From Sacculina carcini (Eukaryota > Arthropoda > Thecostraca > Sacculinidae): a stretch of 64,000 nucleotides of DNA. The notes below the pieces were generated by a model that was not told the DNA's origin, did not search any database, and saw only the letters and a program-made list of their open reading frames with translations. Of this stretch, positions 11,841-21,806 are shown piece by piece. Numbering within the stretch: position 1 is the stretch's first letter; every line of letters begins with the position of its first letter. Location: contig OU696570.1 in NCBI GenBank assembly GCA_916048095.2, forward strand, positions 9,099,816 through 9,163,815. Direction: 5' to 3'. The translations under genes and the position numbers were made by a program.

Positions 11841-11846
11841 ACTAAC
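11841..11846 (-). other. splice donor GTTAGT
   Basis: On the minus strand GTTAGT follows codon 99 of the GAS1-like exon, where the protein similarity stops. The frame would otherwise end seven codons later with residues unlike the family. Confidence 0.6.
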
Positions 11847-12143
11847 TTCCATCAGCGCCAGTCCCTGTTTTGTCGAGGTGAGCGCCACCAAACTCTTAGT
11901 GCAGAAGTCGTTGCAGCGGTGCGATGTACCCGCCACCACTTCACGACACCCGACCATGTAGTTGTGCAAGGCCTGCCGACACCCCTGCCGATAGAGACAG
12001 CGCAGCCGGGCGTCCTGACAAGACCCGTTGTTGTCGGCGGCCGTGGTGGACGGTGATGATGACGATGATGGTGACCCGACAAGCTGGTTATCGACAGATG
12101 CGCTCGAGGCAGTTGTCAACAGCAGCAGTAGCAGCTGATCCAT
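11847..12143 (-). CDS. first coding exon of a GDNF/GAS1-domain protein
   Basis: The minus-strand ATG at 12143 sits in good context (GGAGATGG) and opens a 99-codon exon. It starts with a hydrophobic leader (MDQLLLLLLTTASSA), a likely signal peptide, then a Ser/Thr linker, then a cysteine pattern: SCQDARLRCLYRQGC, ALHNYMVGC, RCNDFC and SLVALTSTKQGLALME. This order and spacing match the first cysteine repeat of GAS1/PHG-1-like proteins, relatives of GDNF receptors, which are extracellular, usually GPI-linked, modulators of Hedgehog or GDNF signalling. In the family a Cys-x-Cys follows directly; here the frame instead meets GTTAGT at 11846, a good splice donor, exactly after codon 99 (phase 0). 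The next exon was not found. This is the only host gene I can support; function in this species is inferred. Confidence 0.75.
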
Positions 12144-12291
12144 CTCCGCTGCTACACATATATACGTACAAAATATAAATCAGTGATACTTCTGCTAATG
12201 GAGGAATGGTTGTCTGCCATTTTGATCAGGGGCCCGTGGGTCAGTGAGCTAGGAAAAAAAAGTTCAGTGATACTCTATTCTAGCTGATTAT

Positions 12292-13260
12292 TAGGGCTGT
12301 CGAAATGTAAAGTTACTTTCTCAACATAGTAAGGCCAATTTCATAAGCTTCAAAATAATACACCGCAAAAATGCGTATGCAATAATTATTTAAAAGTTAG
12401 TTATTATATTGTATAGTTATTAGATTCCTAAAAGTTACTTTTTCATCGATAGGTTACCTTTCTCCTTTTAGGTTACTTCATCATCTTTAGGTTATTTTTT
12501 TTCTTGTTATTGGGTGACTTGATCAAGTGTTTTGGTAATTTTTTGGAAGATCAAATGCACTGTGGCGCTTGGATTAGCACGGAACAATACATGCGTACAT
12601 GTCGTAAATGGGTCGCCACGAAACAATGCAAGCGAACAAGGCGAGTTCTCTGGACAGACTGTATATTGCGATACTGATACATACATGAATACGATTGCAC
12701 CGCGCTTGCAGAAGCAGACAAGCGCCCGTCCTCCCATGATACACAAGAGGTCGACAGAGGATACTACGCGAGTAACATTGAGGAAGAGGGTCTTTCCTGC
12801 AAACTGCAGCATACCAGACCATGGCGTCCAGACGAGAACGCCGCACAGTTGAATAATTGTTTGGAGTAATGAGTTGTTGGGAGAAATCATTTGAGAAAAC
12901 TGATCCAAACTGATAATTAGACCTGTCAAAAGTGAATAAACTTACTTTTTCACGTAAAGTTCACCTTTCATAAGCTACCCAACATACCACAAACAACTTG
13001 TATATGATAATTAGGGCTGTCAAAAGTTAATAGTTACTTTTTCACCTAAAAGTCACTTTTTCATAAGCTACCTAAAACTGCATGAAAAAGTTTTGTACGA
13101 TAATTATTTAAAAAGTCATTAGGTTACCAAAAGTTACTTTTTCATCATTAGGTTACATTTTTTGCTTTCAGGTTACTATTTTATCGTCAGGTTACCTTTT
13201 GGTATTTTTCTTGTTATTACGTAAGTTTACCACGAAGTTTGGTGACTTCTTGCAGATAAG
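12292..13260. repeat. three partial hAT-like ends (TAGGGCTGTCAA type) with GTTAC-rich subterminal repeats
   Basis: TAGGGCTGTC or a close variant begins at 12292, 12918 (TAGACCTGTC) and 13012, each followed by AGTTACTTTTTCACCTAAA-like subterminal motifs. Two copies continue to TTCTTGTTATT near 12490 and 13208. The same termini and subterminal motifs bound the 29542-30762 element, where the hAT-type 8-bp target duplication is visible. Opposite ends were not identified here, so these are fragments. Open frames between them (12507-12929) match nothing. Confidence 0.6.
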
Positions 13261-13611
13261 AGGCACAAAAACGGTATATATGAGGATATAATAAGAAAGG
13301 AGATGTAATATTAGGTCTGAAGATCAAGAAATGTAAAAATTTCTGCTGTTAGGATTTAGCAATTGATATGCACCTTAATATCTGTGCTACTTGATATTCA
13401 TACGTTTTTGGTACACAGGATAGCGCCATACCATTTTAGGAAATTTACAAAAACCGGAGGATGTACCCAACCCATAATATTATAATTCTAGGCATGCAGC
13501 CTGGATATATTTTGTGTTTTTTGTACTGGCCTTACAAGTCTAATATGACACTTATCATATATCCCCTAGCATGTACCCACCCTGCATTCCATATTTATAC
13601 ATTACACCTGT

Positions 13612-13668
13612 ATTTACCGACACAATATATTTATGATTAATAATCATAAATATATTGTGTCGGTAAAT
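13612..13668. repeat. 57-bp palindrome, 28-bp arms, 1-nt spacer
   Basis: Perfect inverted repeat: left arm 13612-13639 (starts ATTTACCGACACAATATATT), centre A at 13640, right arm 13641-13668. Confidence 0.97.
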
Positions 13669-13696
13669 CTAGCATAATCATTGATTATGCTAGATT
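13666..13696. repeat. 31-bp palindrome, 15-bp arms, 1-nt spacer
   Basis: Perfect inverted repeat: AATCTAGCATAATCA, centre T at 13681, then its complement to 13696. It overlaps the preceding palindrome by 3 nt. Confidence 0.97.
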
Positions 13697-13866
13697 GAGC
13701 ACAAACAGTTCATTTGTATAAATTCGTATAAGTCGGATGAACCGGATGTTTCGATATCCAAGTTCAAGTCACAAATGAAGCAGCCGCTGATTGATGAGAC
13801 AGCTTTCTTTCTTTCTTTTTCTGTGTTCACGTGAACCTCACTTGTTATTTAATTGTGTGTACATAT

Positions 13867-13986
13867 TGTTACGTAATGTAATCTGGCATCCCTGGGGAGT
13901 CGAGGCAGGTCTAAGGTGAAGAATACACGTTGTGTTTGGTATGAGTGTTCCAGAGTGGATTTATTGATTATGGGACCCACGAAGCA
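13867..13986 (+). repeat. 5' LTR (120 bp)
   Basis: TGTTACG...CGAAGCA. It is directly followed by TGGTGGTAGCGGGAT, a plausible primer-binding site. Confidence 0.88.
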
Positions 13987-14180
13987 TGGTGGTAGCGGGA
14001 TAAGTATTTTATAATTTTTTCTGAAGCTGTTCACTCTGGTAATTATTTTTGAGTGGTTTAAAGTGCTTGTACTGATGTACTGAATTTGTCGCACTTGCGT
14101 CAGCGAGGTTAGTGAACCTTCCACCGTAAAAAGTATATTTTTGAGGTGAATTTAGTATGCGTTTTTTTATACTTTGCGCT

Positions 14181-15308
14181 ATGGATGAACAAGGCGATGA
14201 TAATCACGTGAGAGTGCAAGATGAGAATCAAATTAGAACGCCCTCGATGCCGGGTGTGAGACCACCAGAACGATTTTGTCCGGGAGAGAATCCTGTTGAG
14301 GCGTGTAAGCTGTTCCACCAGCGTTGGTCAGCGTATTACATTTTATCTGGACTGGGTGCGCAGCCGAATAATATCAAGGTGGCAATGTTCATCAATAGTC
14401 TTTGGGATGATGCGTTGAAAACGTATAATGGATTCGCATTCGAGAAGGATGAGTCAGAGCGCACAGTCAGCGAGATAATCAGTCAATTTCAAAGTTTTGC
14501 AGTTGGTGAAGTGAACGTGACCTACGAGCGCTATAAATTTCATGGAAGAATGCAGGCTGAAGGTGGAAGCTTCGATAATTTTTTGTCAGCTATCAGATTA
14601 CTAATGAAAAACTGTGAATTCTGTGAAAAATGTGTTGATTCGGTTCTGCGAGATCAGATTGTACTGGGAGTGCGTGACAACCAACTAAGAACGAGTCTTC
14701 TGAAGGTGAAAAACCTGGCGGTGAAAATGTGTATCGACGAGTGTAAAGCGTACGAGAACGCAACGGCGAAGTCGCAGAGTTTGTGTCCCGCGCCGGTGAA
14801 CCGTGTAGCCGGTGAACTGTCCAGCCGCGTCCGCCGCATCGCATGCTGTCGATTTTGTGGAGGCGCGCACAAAGAAAAGAAGGAGGCATGTCCGGCATAT
14901 GGGAAGACGTGCAACAGTTGTGGAAAACAGAATCATTTCGCGAAAAAATGTCGACGTCAACCGGCCGCGGGCGGGATAAAACACAACGAAGCACGGAGTG
15001 TCAACCAGATGGACAACGAGTCGTCTGACGGTGAATTTGTGAATGCTTTATCGAGCAGTTTTGCGGCCTCGAAAGATGTGAAATGTAAAATGATTGTGAG
15101 CGGCTGTTCGTTAAATTTTCAGATTGACACTGGGTCAAGCATTAACGTGCTTCCCGCAAAATACGCCGAGAATATGACTCCGACGGCGACTGTATTACAT
15201 GGAACAACGGCCCTGTCACTCCAATTGGTATCACGAGAACAAACGTTAGAAATCCGAGAGATAACAATAAATATTCTGCATAGTTTGTGGTTTGTGCAGA
15301 AAATTTGA
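14181..15308 (+). pseudogene. gypsy Gag plus protease
   Basis: The frame opens at ATG 14181 (GCGCTATGG context; an in-frame ATG at 14157 is possible). It has a capsid-like N-terminus (VRPPERFCPGENPVEACKLF), a Cys/His segment CRFCGGAHKEKKEAC, and a canonical CCHC knuckle CNSCGKQNHFAKKC at 14910-14951. A retropepsin active site DTGSSINVLP starts at 15126. The protein stays open to 15308, but the last residues are off-family: the expected continuation (ENLTPLLGLRAS) is in the next frame, placing a frameshift near 15280-15300. Gag packages element RNA and the protease matures it. The protease Asp is intact. Confidence 0.85.
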
Positions 15309-16135
15309 CGCCGCTGCTTGGACTGAGGGCCAGTCAACAGATGAAGTTGATCAAAGTGCGGGAAGAAAACTACGAAACAGTGCACAAGGTATCGTTGGAT
15401 GATTTTTAAGATGTTATGGACGGCCGAATGGGTGAGCTGAGTGGTACACATCACTTGAAACTCAAGCCTGAGGCGAGACCGACTGTCATGCCCGACAGAA
15501 GGGTACCAATAGCGGTCAGACCAAAACTGAAAGAGGATCCATACATCGGATTGTTGAACATGCGCAACACGCCGCACAGAGGCATATACAGCAGTCCTGC
15601 GCAAAGGCTGATGGGGAGGATAACTCGCACACTGGTGCCAACGTACCCATCAGTTCTGAAGACTGGCTATACGAATATTCAAGAAGATATTATGCGTCGA
15701 GAGAAAGCGAAACAGAGGATGGGGGACCGATAATGCTCCAAGAGAGAACTTCCTCGATTGGAGGGGGGAGAGTCCATATTTGTGCAGAGGATTGCTGGCA
15801 AAGGCAGACACTGGACACCAGCAAGAGTAACTGAGTCATCTGGTCCCCGCAGCTATCAGGTCGTGACACCAGATGGCAAGACGTTCCGTCGCAACAGAGT
15901 CTTTATACGCCAAGACAAGAGCGCTGGACGAGGAGACGCTGCGTCAGCTCTAGATGATGTCCTAGCAAATCAACCGACGTCTTCAAGGCCTGTGGACGTC
16001 CAAGTAGCTGAGGCTGGAGTCGCGACAGGCGACTCTGATCCGCCAGTGACTCAAGATCAGATGTCAGCAACCGATCAGAGAAGACGTTCCGGTCGCGTGG
16101 TGAAGAAGCCTCTTCGCTACACTCGAGACATTTAG
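15309..16135 (+). pseudogene. pol remnant: RT start fused to integrase C-terminus
   Basis: After the frameshift the frame reads LTPLLGLRASQQMKLI, a stop, then the RT leader HHLKLKPEARPTVMPDRRVP. At about 15535 this jumps in frame to DPYIGLLNMRNTPHRG, the integrase C-terminal region. RT catalytic motifs, RNase H and the integrase core are therefore deleted. After a stop at 15731-15733 the same frame gives GESIFVQRIAGKGRHWTPA and the tail RRRSGRVVKKPLRYTRDI, ending 16135. It cannot support reverse transcription. Confidence 0.85.
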
Positions 16136-16274
16136 TGTAATGTTGCTTGTATTTGACATGCGAAGTGTTGTGTGCTGTTGTTTTAAAGTACGCCTTGTAT
16201 CGTATGGGTGTGCTCGTACAATTTGCTTCATGTTGGCTCTTATTCTTGCTGTTTAATGTTTGAGTCCACTTCGT

Positions 16275-16287
16275 AAAGAAAGAGGGA
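16275..16287 (+). other. polypurine tract
   Basis: AAAGAAAGAGGGA directly before the TGTTACG start of the 3' LTR. Confidence 0.8.
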
Positions 16288-16405
16288 TGTTACGTAATCT
16301 GGCATCCCTGGGGAGTCGAGGCAGGTCTAAGGTATACACGAATACACGTTGTGTTTGATATGAGTGTTCCAGAGTGGATTTATTGATTAGGGGACCCACG
16401 AAACA
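16288..16405 (+). repeat. 3' LTR (118 bp)
   Basis: TGTTACG...CGAAACA, closely matching the 5' LTR. It is followed by the target duplicate CATAT. Confidence 0.88.
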
Positions 16406-16410
16406 CATAT

Positions 16411-17403
16411 GTTCCGTACTTTTTAGTTCTATCTTTGACTTGATCATTTTGTGTGTTTGAATTGGTATTTTATACTTTAATTGTAGTGTTAAATTGTGTG
16501 TGATGCACATGATGTATTGTTTGTTCAAATGGCAAGCAAACAAGCCACTGCGGCTTATGCTGTATTTTCCAATTGATGTCGTCTTGTAAATGCTGGAGCC
16601 AAATACATGAATGAATTTATACGAATTTCTGAATTTATACGATGCCGTGAGATGTTTGGAGCGTGGTATAGTACGAGGTGTAAGCTCTCTATACCAGATA
16701 CTGCACTGTAGCACTTGACAGTACGCGTTTACTTGAACAGGAATTAGCACGTGATTTTCAGGGCGTGATATAGCGCCATTTTCCCACGTTTTACATTGAT
16801 AAGACTGTGAGCACAGGGTGCTACATATGCGAGGACGCATTCACACATGCAGTGTTCACGCCAACACTATTATACAAGCTATACTACGTGCTATTTGATA
16901 AAAAGTTCCATTAAAACAATATAAAGAACATTATTGCGACCTGTAGTTGTATTGCAGAACAGATTATGGACGATGAAATATATATAACACAATCGCACAA
17001 TATCACACCGAGTAGATACACGCAACACTCATTATGCACACCGCCGTACACTGTCATTCAACGCTTCCGCGCACCGTTCACACTCACATCATGAACGCTC
17101 GATCTCGACACCTCCATGAAACTCAACGCGTCATCGAACCCCCTTTACACTGCCCATACATCCCCCAGTTACATCGCCACCAAGACAGTACAGGATAGAC
17201 GCACACGCGCACACATACATACCCACACATACACATGACTTCACACACACACATACACGGCGTCTGCCAACGCGACCAGTGCTGCGCGTGTATACAGACA
17301 CAGACATACAAGCGTTGAATCGCATGTAAGCAAACGTTCAATATATCGGAACATCTCGCGCATCACTCGCTCTGGTGCCTTGGATCAACAATGTGAAATT
17401 ACA
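16411..17403. other. gene-free stretch, partly an LTR on the minus strand
   Basis: On the minus strand CATGGGGGAG (17404-17413) looks like a polypurine tract and is followed by TGTAATTTCACATT, a plausible 3' LTR start at 17403. The other LTR end could not be fixed. A mixed CA-rich tract lies at about 17190-17250. No coding region is recognised. Confidence 0.4.
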
Positions 17404-17416
17404 CTCCCCCATGTTG

Positions 17417-18413
17417 CTAATCGCAACAAAAGCACCGTGGGGCTACACGCCGTCGATTAGACCTCCGAGGCGATTCTGCGGGTGCGACGTCGTGCGATGC
17501 CACGTTGGCCCTCGGGGTTCGCCCAAAACTCACAATCAACTCATCATCGTCTGAACTCGGTTGCTTAGCGACTTTGGGTTGAGTATGTCGCATACGCAGG
17601 TCACGATCATGTCGCGGCACACCGTCAACATCCACCGAATGATTGAACAAAAAACGGGTCACGACGCCGGGCAAATACTTGCTGTAACAGCGACTGTCTG
17701 GTGGCTTTGACCACACCAAGTCACCTTGAACAAACGGGCACTCTTCGACGTCCTGGCGTGCAACAGATAAATCATGACTGAGTCCTTTTACTCGCGCAGT
17801 GTACTGATACAACATGTTGAATGGAGATGTTGATTCATCATTTTTTTGCGGCCGGACGTTGAACCAATAAACAGCTTCCTGAATGGTGCATTGCTTGCGA
17901 GCAGCGATTGTTTTCACCGAACGATGACATATCTCCACTATACCGTTGCCGGATGGTGCATGAGCACATGGGTAGTGGATTCTTACCCCCCAACTGGCCG
18001 TGAATTGCCGAAACTCTCTGCTTCTGAACGCAGTGTCGTTATCGAGTAAAATTTCACGCGGGGCCGACCTTTCAAGAAAAAGCGATTCAAGTAATGCCAC
18101 CACAACAGCACTTGTCTGCACACGAACACGTTTCCAAATAGGGAACCTAGACGGTCCACAATCGATGATTGAGAGGTAATGACAACCACCGTAGTGCCTG
18201 AAATCAATGGCTATCCTCTCCCACACATCTCTGACGCTCAAGTTTCCATTCCTCCACTTCACTGGGGCAGAATCTACAAAGTTATACTCGTCCCACTTTC
18301 GCACTACTGCGTTCACCTCGCGACGGGTGACACCTGGGTCGGCTTTGCGAGTAAAAACCAGCGTCTTTCTTACGCCTGGGTGACGAGAATCGTGATGAGA
18401 TGAGTATTTTTAA
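17417..18413 (-). pseudogene. LTR-retrotransposon integrase
   Basis: Minus-strand frame with catalytic triad residues in AIDFRHYGG, ILLDNDTAFRS and GNGIVEICHRSVK, so the DDE core is intact, followed by a C-terminal domain (GDLVWSKPPDSRCYSKYLPG) and the tail SPRRSNRRRVAPRCFCCD. Upstream in the sense direction, HHDSRHPGVRKTLVF is the start of the zinc domain, but the later Cys pair is replaced by WDEY. RT and RNase H are absent between this and the protease. The sequence type (IIDCGPSRF) matches the integrase remnant in the 31.3-34.9 kb element, so both belong to one lineage. Confidence 0.85.
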
Positions 18414-18419
18414 TCAGTT

Positions 18420-18870
18420 GACTTCTGTCTATGCCAGCCGCACAAATCGGTGCGTCACGTAATTCCTCATTAGCATGCCTTCTATCATCGGTGCCAGCGC
18501 CCAGCGCAGTGTGAGTGTGCATCCGTGTGCCCTGTGTCACAGAATCGTACGCACATGGATTGAATGTGATATGACCGTCGGCAGATATACACATGCCCTT
18601 CAAAGACGTAATTGCATTCATTTCCAAAATGAAATCAAACCCCAGTGGCCTTGTCTGTGAGACAACAACTCCATGGCACGGCACAAAATCACCACCAACA
18701 CTGAGTGTCACTGTGCCCGTGCCCAAGATCGAGAATATCTCACCGCTCATGGTGACGACGCTCACCTTTTTGCGCGCCCATTTGCTGCAGAAGGACACAT
18801 GTGCTATGCTTTGACTGCAGCCCGCGTCGACGAGCGCACGTCGCTCAACACCGTCGATGGTCACATTCAC
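18420..18870 (-). pseudogene. retroviral-type aspartic protease of the same element
   Basis: The minus-strand frame begins MNVTIDGVERRALVDAGCSQ. The active site reads DAG where DTG or DSG is expected, and the second half (LGFDFILEMNAITSLKG) is the flap and hydrophobic region of retropepsins. Beyond about residue 125 the frame loses similarity and, within about 40 codons, meets the integrase zinc domain in another frame. Some 1.5-2 kb of RT-RNase H appears to have been deleted here. Confidence 0.75.
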
Positions 18871-18887
18871 CGTCGGTAGGGCCCTGG

Positions 18888-19300
18888 CTAGTTTTGTCTC
18901 GGAGAGGAGTCCGACGCTGACGACGCATCTCCGCTGTCGTTTCCTGACTTGCCATGACTGCCTCGGCCGTTTTGTTTGTTGTGCTTGTCGTGATCAAATC
19001 TGTTACGGTTGCGGTTGGATGGGCAATGGCGCTGGATATTACCAATGCCTCCGCAACAGAAACACTTGATTTCTTGCTGTGCTGTATGAGTTGCTGTTGG
19101 TCCCCTGGCGGCCAGACACACTTCGTTGTGCTGGTTTTCTTGGAGGAGTATGCGAGCTCTAGCTGTCAGCTGTGGCAGATCCAGCGACTCAAGTCGAGAA
19201 TTCGCACGCAACGTTGTGCACACCTCTGCAGGCAAACCCGAGACAAATGCTGCCGTGCGCGCTGTGCGCCAATCACAGGCTGCGCCTTGCTTTGTGCGTC
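18888..19300 (-). pseudogene. gag C-terminal part with CCHC knuckle
   Basis: The minus-strand frame includes AAFVSGLPAEVCTTLRA, a segment shared with the Gag at 31.7-32.5 kb, then a zinc knuckle CFCCGGIGNIQRHC. The N-terminal half is missing because unrelated BEL/Pao sequence on the other strand starts at about 19378. The element is therefore 5'-truncated as well as internally deleted. Confidence 0.75.
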
Positions 19301-19377
19301 TGATCTGTCTCCCGCCATGGTAAGGAACATGTGGGAATTTGAGACAATGGGAATTGCTGACTACAACGAGGGGGATT

Positions 19378-21030
19378 GAGACGTTGTTTTAGAATCATTT
19401 GATAAGTTTATTTCCTTTGACGATCTCCATGGTCGGTACGTGGTACAGATCCAATGGAAAAAAACTCACCCGAGTCTTGTGAATAATTACGAAATAGTTC
19501 GATGTCGCTTGTCCAAGTTGTGTCAAAGGTTGAGAAGGAACCCTGAGCTGTTTCGTTATTATGACGAGTTGATTACAGACATGATGAGGAGCGGCATTGT
19601 AGAAAAGGTTCCAGATTCTGAGGTGCACGCAGATGGAGCTTTCTATTTACCTCATCGTCCTGTGGTGAAAGCTTCCAGCTCGTCGACGCGCGTGCGCCCA
19701 GTTTTTGATGCATCGGCTTGTGGTCCCAACGAGGTGTCTTTGAACGATTGCGAAACGGGACCTCGCTGCTGCCTTCACTTGTGGAGGTGCTTTTTCGTTT
19801 TCGACGATGGCGCGTGGCTGTGTCGGCAGGTATAAAACGAGTCTTCTGGCAGTTCTTGTTGCACCCAGGTGACCGTGACGTGCATCGCTTATTTTGGATT
19901 AACCAAGGTGGCATTGTGTGTCTGTGATATTTGCGTGTGCCGTTCGGCAACAAAAGTAGTCCCTTTCTTTTGAATGCTACAGTGCGTCATCATTTGAACA
20001 GCACGCCACCTTCGAGGGCAGTTAGTGAGCTGAAAGACGATTTGTATGTTGACGAATTTATTTCAGGAGCGGATTCAGATCAGCATGCCTCCCAGTTGTT
20101 TGATCAGGCCAAGCGTATCCTAACGTGTGCTGGCATGGATATATGTTAGTTTCATACTAGTAGTCGTCCCGTGCTTGAAGTCACCCGTGATACTGCCGGC
20201 AGTTTGATGACACACACCGAGTAATTGGTGTCAACTGGATGGCGGACAGGTACGAGTTCACTTTCGATAGTTTTTAACTGCCAGTTGATACTGTTCCTAC
20301 CAAGCGAGTGGTTCTGAGTTGTATCGCTAGAGTGTTCGATCCGCCTGGAATGGCTGCCCCCTTCTGCATTGTCGCCAAGTTCCTTTGTCAAGAAATGTGG
20401 AAACTTGGGCTGGATTGGGATGAACCTCTTCCCGAACCTCAAATGATTGTGTTTTTGGATTGGGTTTGGGATCTTGTAGAATTGCAAAAACGCGCTGTTC
20501 CTCGCTCTTTTTCTCCTTTGGTTGGGATAACACATCGGATGTGCATTGGCATGTATTTGGCGATGCTTCTCTGAAGGGAAATGGAGCAGCAGTTTACGCT
20601 GCGGTTCCTGACCATGCTGAAGAGCGGACTTCTTCGTTGGTTATCGCCAAGGGCAGATTGGCTACGCTAAAAAGCGTGAGCTTGCCGCGTCTTGAGTTGA
20701 TGGGTGCTCTGCTTGCTGCTCGTATATTGCCCTTCACATTGAAGCACTGCGTCCTCCAGACACTACGCCGTGTCATTACTGGACTGAATCCATGATTGTA
20801 CTTGGGTGGGTCCGTGGTGATGCTTCACGTTGGAAGCAGTTTGTTGCAAACAGAGTGCGCGAGATCCAATCTCTGTCGGATCCTGCCTGCTGGGCACATT
20901 GCCGAGGTTCCGACAACCCAGCTGGCGCTTTGACTCGTGGATTGTCTGCCGGTCAATTGATAGACAGTGCTTTGTGGTTCAAGGGACCAAATTTCATCCA
21001 GTCGGCCTTCTTGAATGATTCCCTTCCCCG
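19378..21030 (+). pseudogene. BEL/Pao pol fragment: RT and RNase H
   Basis: Begins DDLHGRYVVQIQWKKTHPSL, the conserved entry to BEL/Pao reverse transcriptase, then LPHRPVVKASSSSTRVRPVF and NEVSLNDCETGP. Frames change near 19750, with stops at 19925-19927 and 20147-20149. RT motif YVDD appears as YVDEFISGAD near 20047. The connection RVFDPPGMAAPFCIVAKFLC and the RNase H part (VFGDASLKGNGAAVY, SLPRLELMGALLAARIL, GSDNPAGALTRGL) follow. Integrase is absent. Several inactivating changes make this an old copy. Confidence 0.88.
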
Positions 21031-21806
21031 GCCTGCACCGCAGCAGAAGCAATTGGCGCTTTCAAATTCTGTGAACAAAAAACGGCGCAGTCGATTTCAA
21101 CCCAGATGGGAAGACAAACATCGCCGATCAGTGCCATCAGTTGGTCCTCAATCTTCGTTGCAATCACTCAACACGGTGACAACGAAATCCGAAAGAATCA
21201 GTAATAAATCTGCCGTTTCAATGAAGTCTTGCAAGCTGCCTGACAAGGCGCATCCCATGTCACAGTGTGATATATATCGAACTGCGGAGATGCGAAAATC
21301 TCGGCTGAGACAACTGCAATTGTGTGACAAATGTAGTGACTCTCATGAAAGTGACCACTGTCCTGCTCAAATACGCGGATTGTCATATCCTTTTGCAAAG
21401 TGCAAAAACAAATACCACATAACGGCACTTTGTAACAAGTCATTGAAGGCAGCCCAGCCCACTGCACCAATTCAGAATAATCTTTGTCTTATGACAAACA
21501 ACAATGCGGTTGGCAAGGGAATCATACTGCCATCCATCTAAGTGATAATCAGGAATCAGAAATCTAATGACCAATCAGGCGGAAAACAAGGTCGAAATCG
21601 TGCGCTGCTTGGTTGACCCGGGCTCACAAGCTTCCTACATCAGCTCATCTATGGCTACTTAATTGGGCATATCACCGTTTGATCAAAGTTCCGTTAATCT
21701 CAGAACCTTTATAGGTGAAAAGTCGCAAGGCTTCGATATTGTCAGTTGTGGTGTTCACATAACGCCGCAAAACGTTGTGAAAGCAGAATTCCTTGTCAGC
21801 TGTTGA
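21031..21806 (+). pseudogene. BEL/Pao gag knuckle and protease, out of order
   Basis: Continuous in frame with the preceding RNase H but homologous to the Gag C-terminus: Cys/His boxes CKLPDKAHPMSQC, RKSRLRQLQLCDKCSDSHESDHC and CKNKYHITALC. After a stop at 21541 comes a protease-like stretch (SQASYISSSMAT, ISPFDQSSVNLRTF) broken by stops. In an intact BEL element this part precedes RT. Here it follows RNase H, so two fragments were joined or a tandem pair lost its middle. Confidence 0.75.

Larger units (their letters stand above)
9816..11846. other. gene-free stretch, possible intron of the GAS1-like gene
   Basis: This lies downstream (minus sense) of the GAS1-like exon and may be its intron. 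No second exon could be recognised. A 41-codon minus-strand frame at 10027-10152 (begins MRRKKQEDGVEVEQALIRF) has a protein-like composition but no splice acceptor and no family I can name. The stretch also holds a tandem repeat at 11015-11090 and a palindrome at 11141-11173. Confidence 0.5.
13867..16405 (+). mobile_element. compact internally deleted Ty3/gypsy element with 120-bp LTRs
   Basis: LTRs at 13867-13986 and 16288-16405 both begin TGTTACGTAA and end CGAAGCA or CGAAACA. The perfect 5-bp duplication CATAT flanks both ends (13862-13866, 16406-16410). A polypurine tract AAAGAAAGAGGGA precedes the 3' LTR. Inside are a full gag-protease frame and a pol from which RT, RNase H and most of integrase are missing. 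With intact boundaries but no RT, it is a non-autonomous derivative or a later deletion product. Confidence 0.92.

Noticed and set aside
12507-12929. Overlapping open frames on both strands near the GAS1-like exon
   Set aside because: No recognisable domain, no splice context, and both lie between hAT-like terminal fragments.
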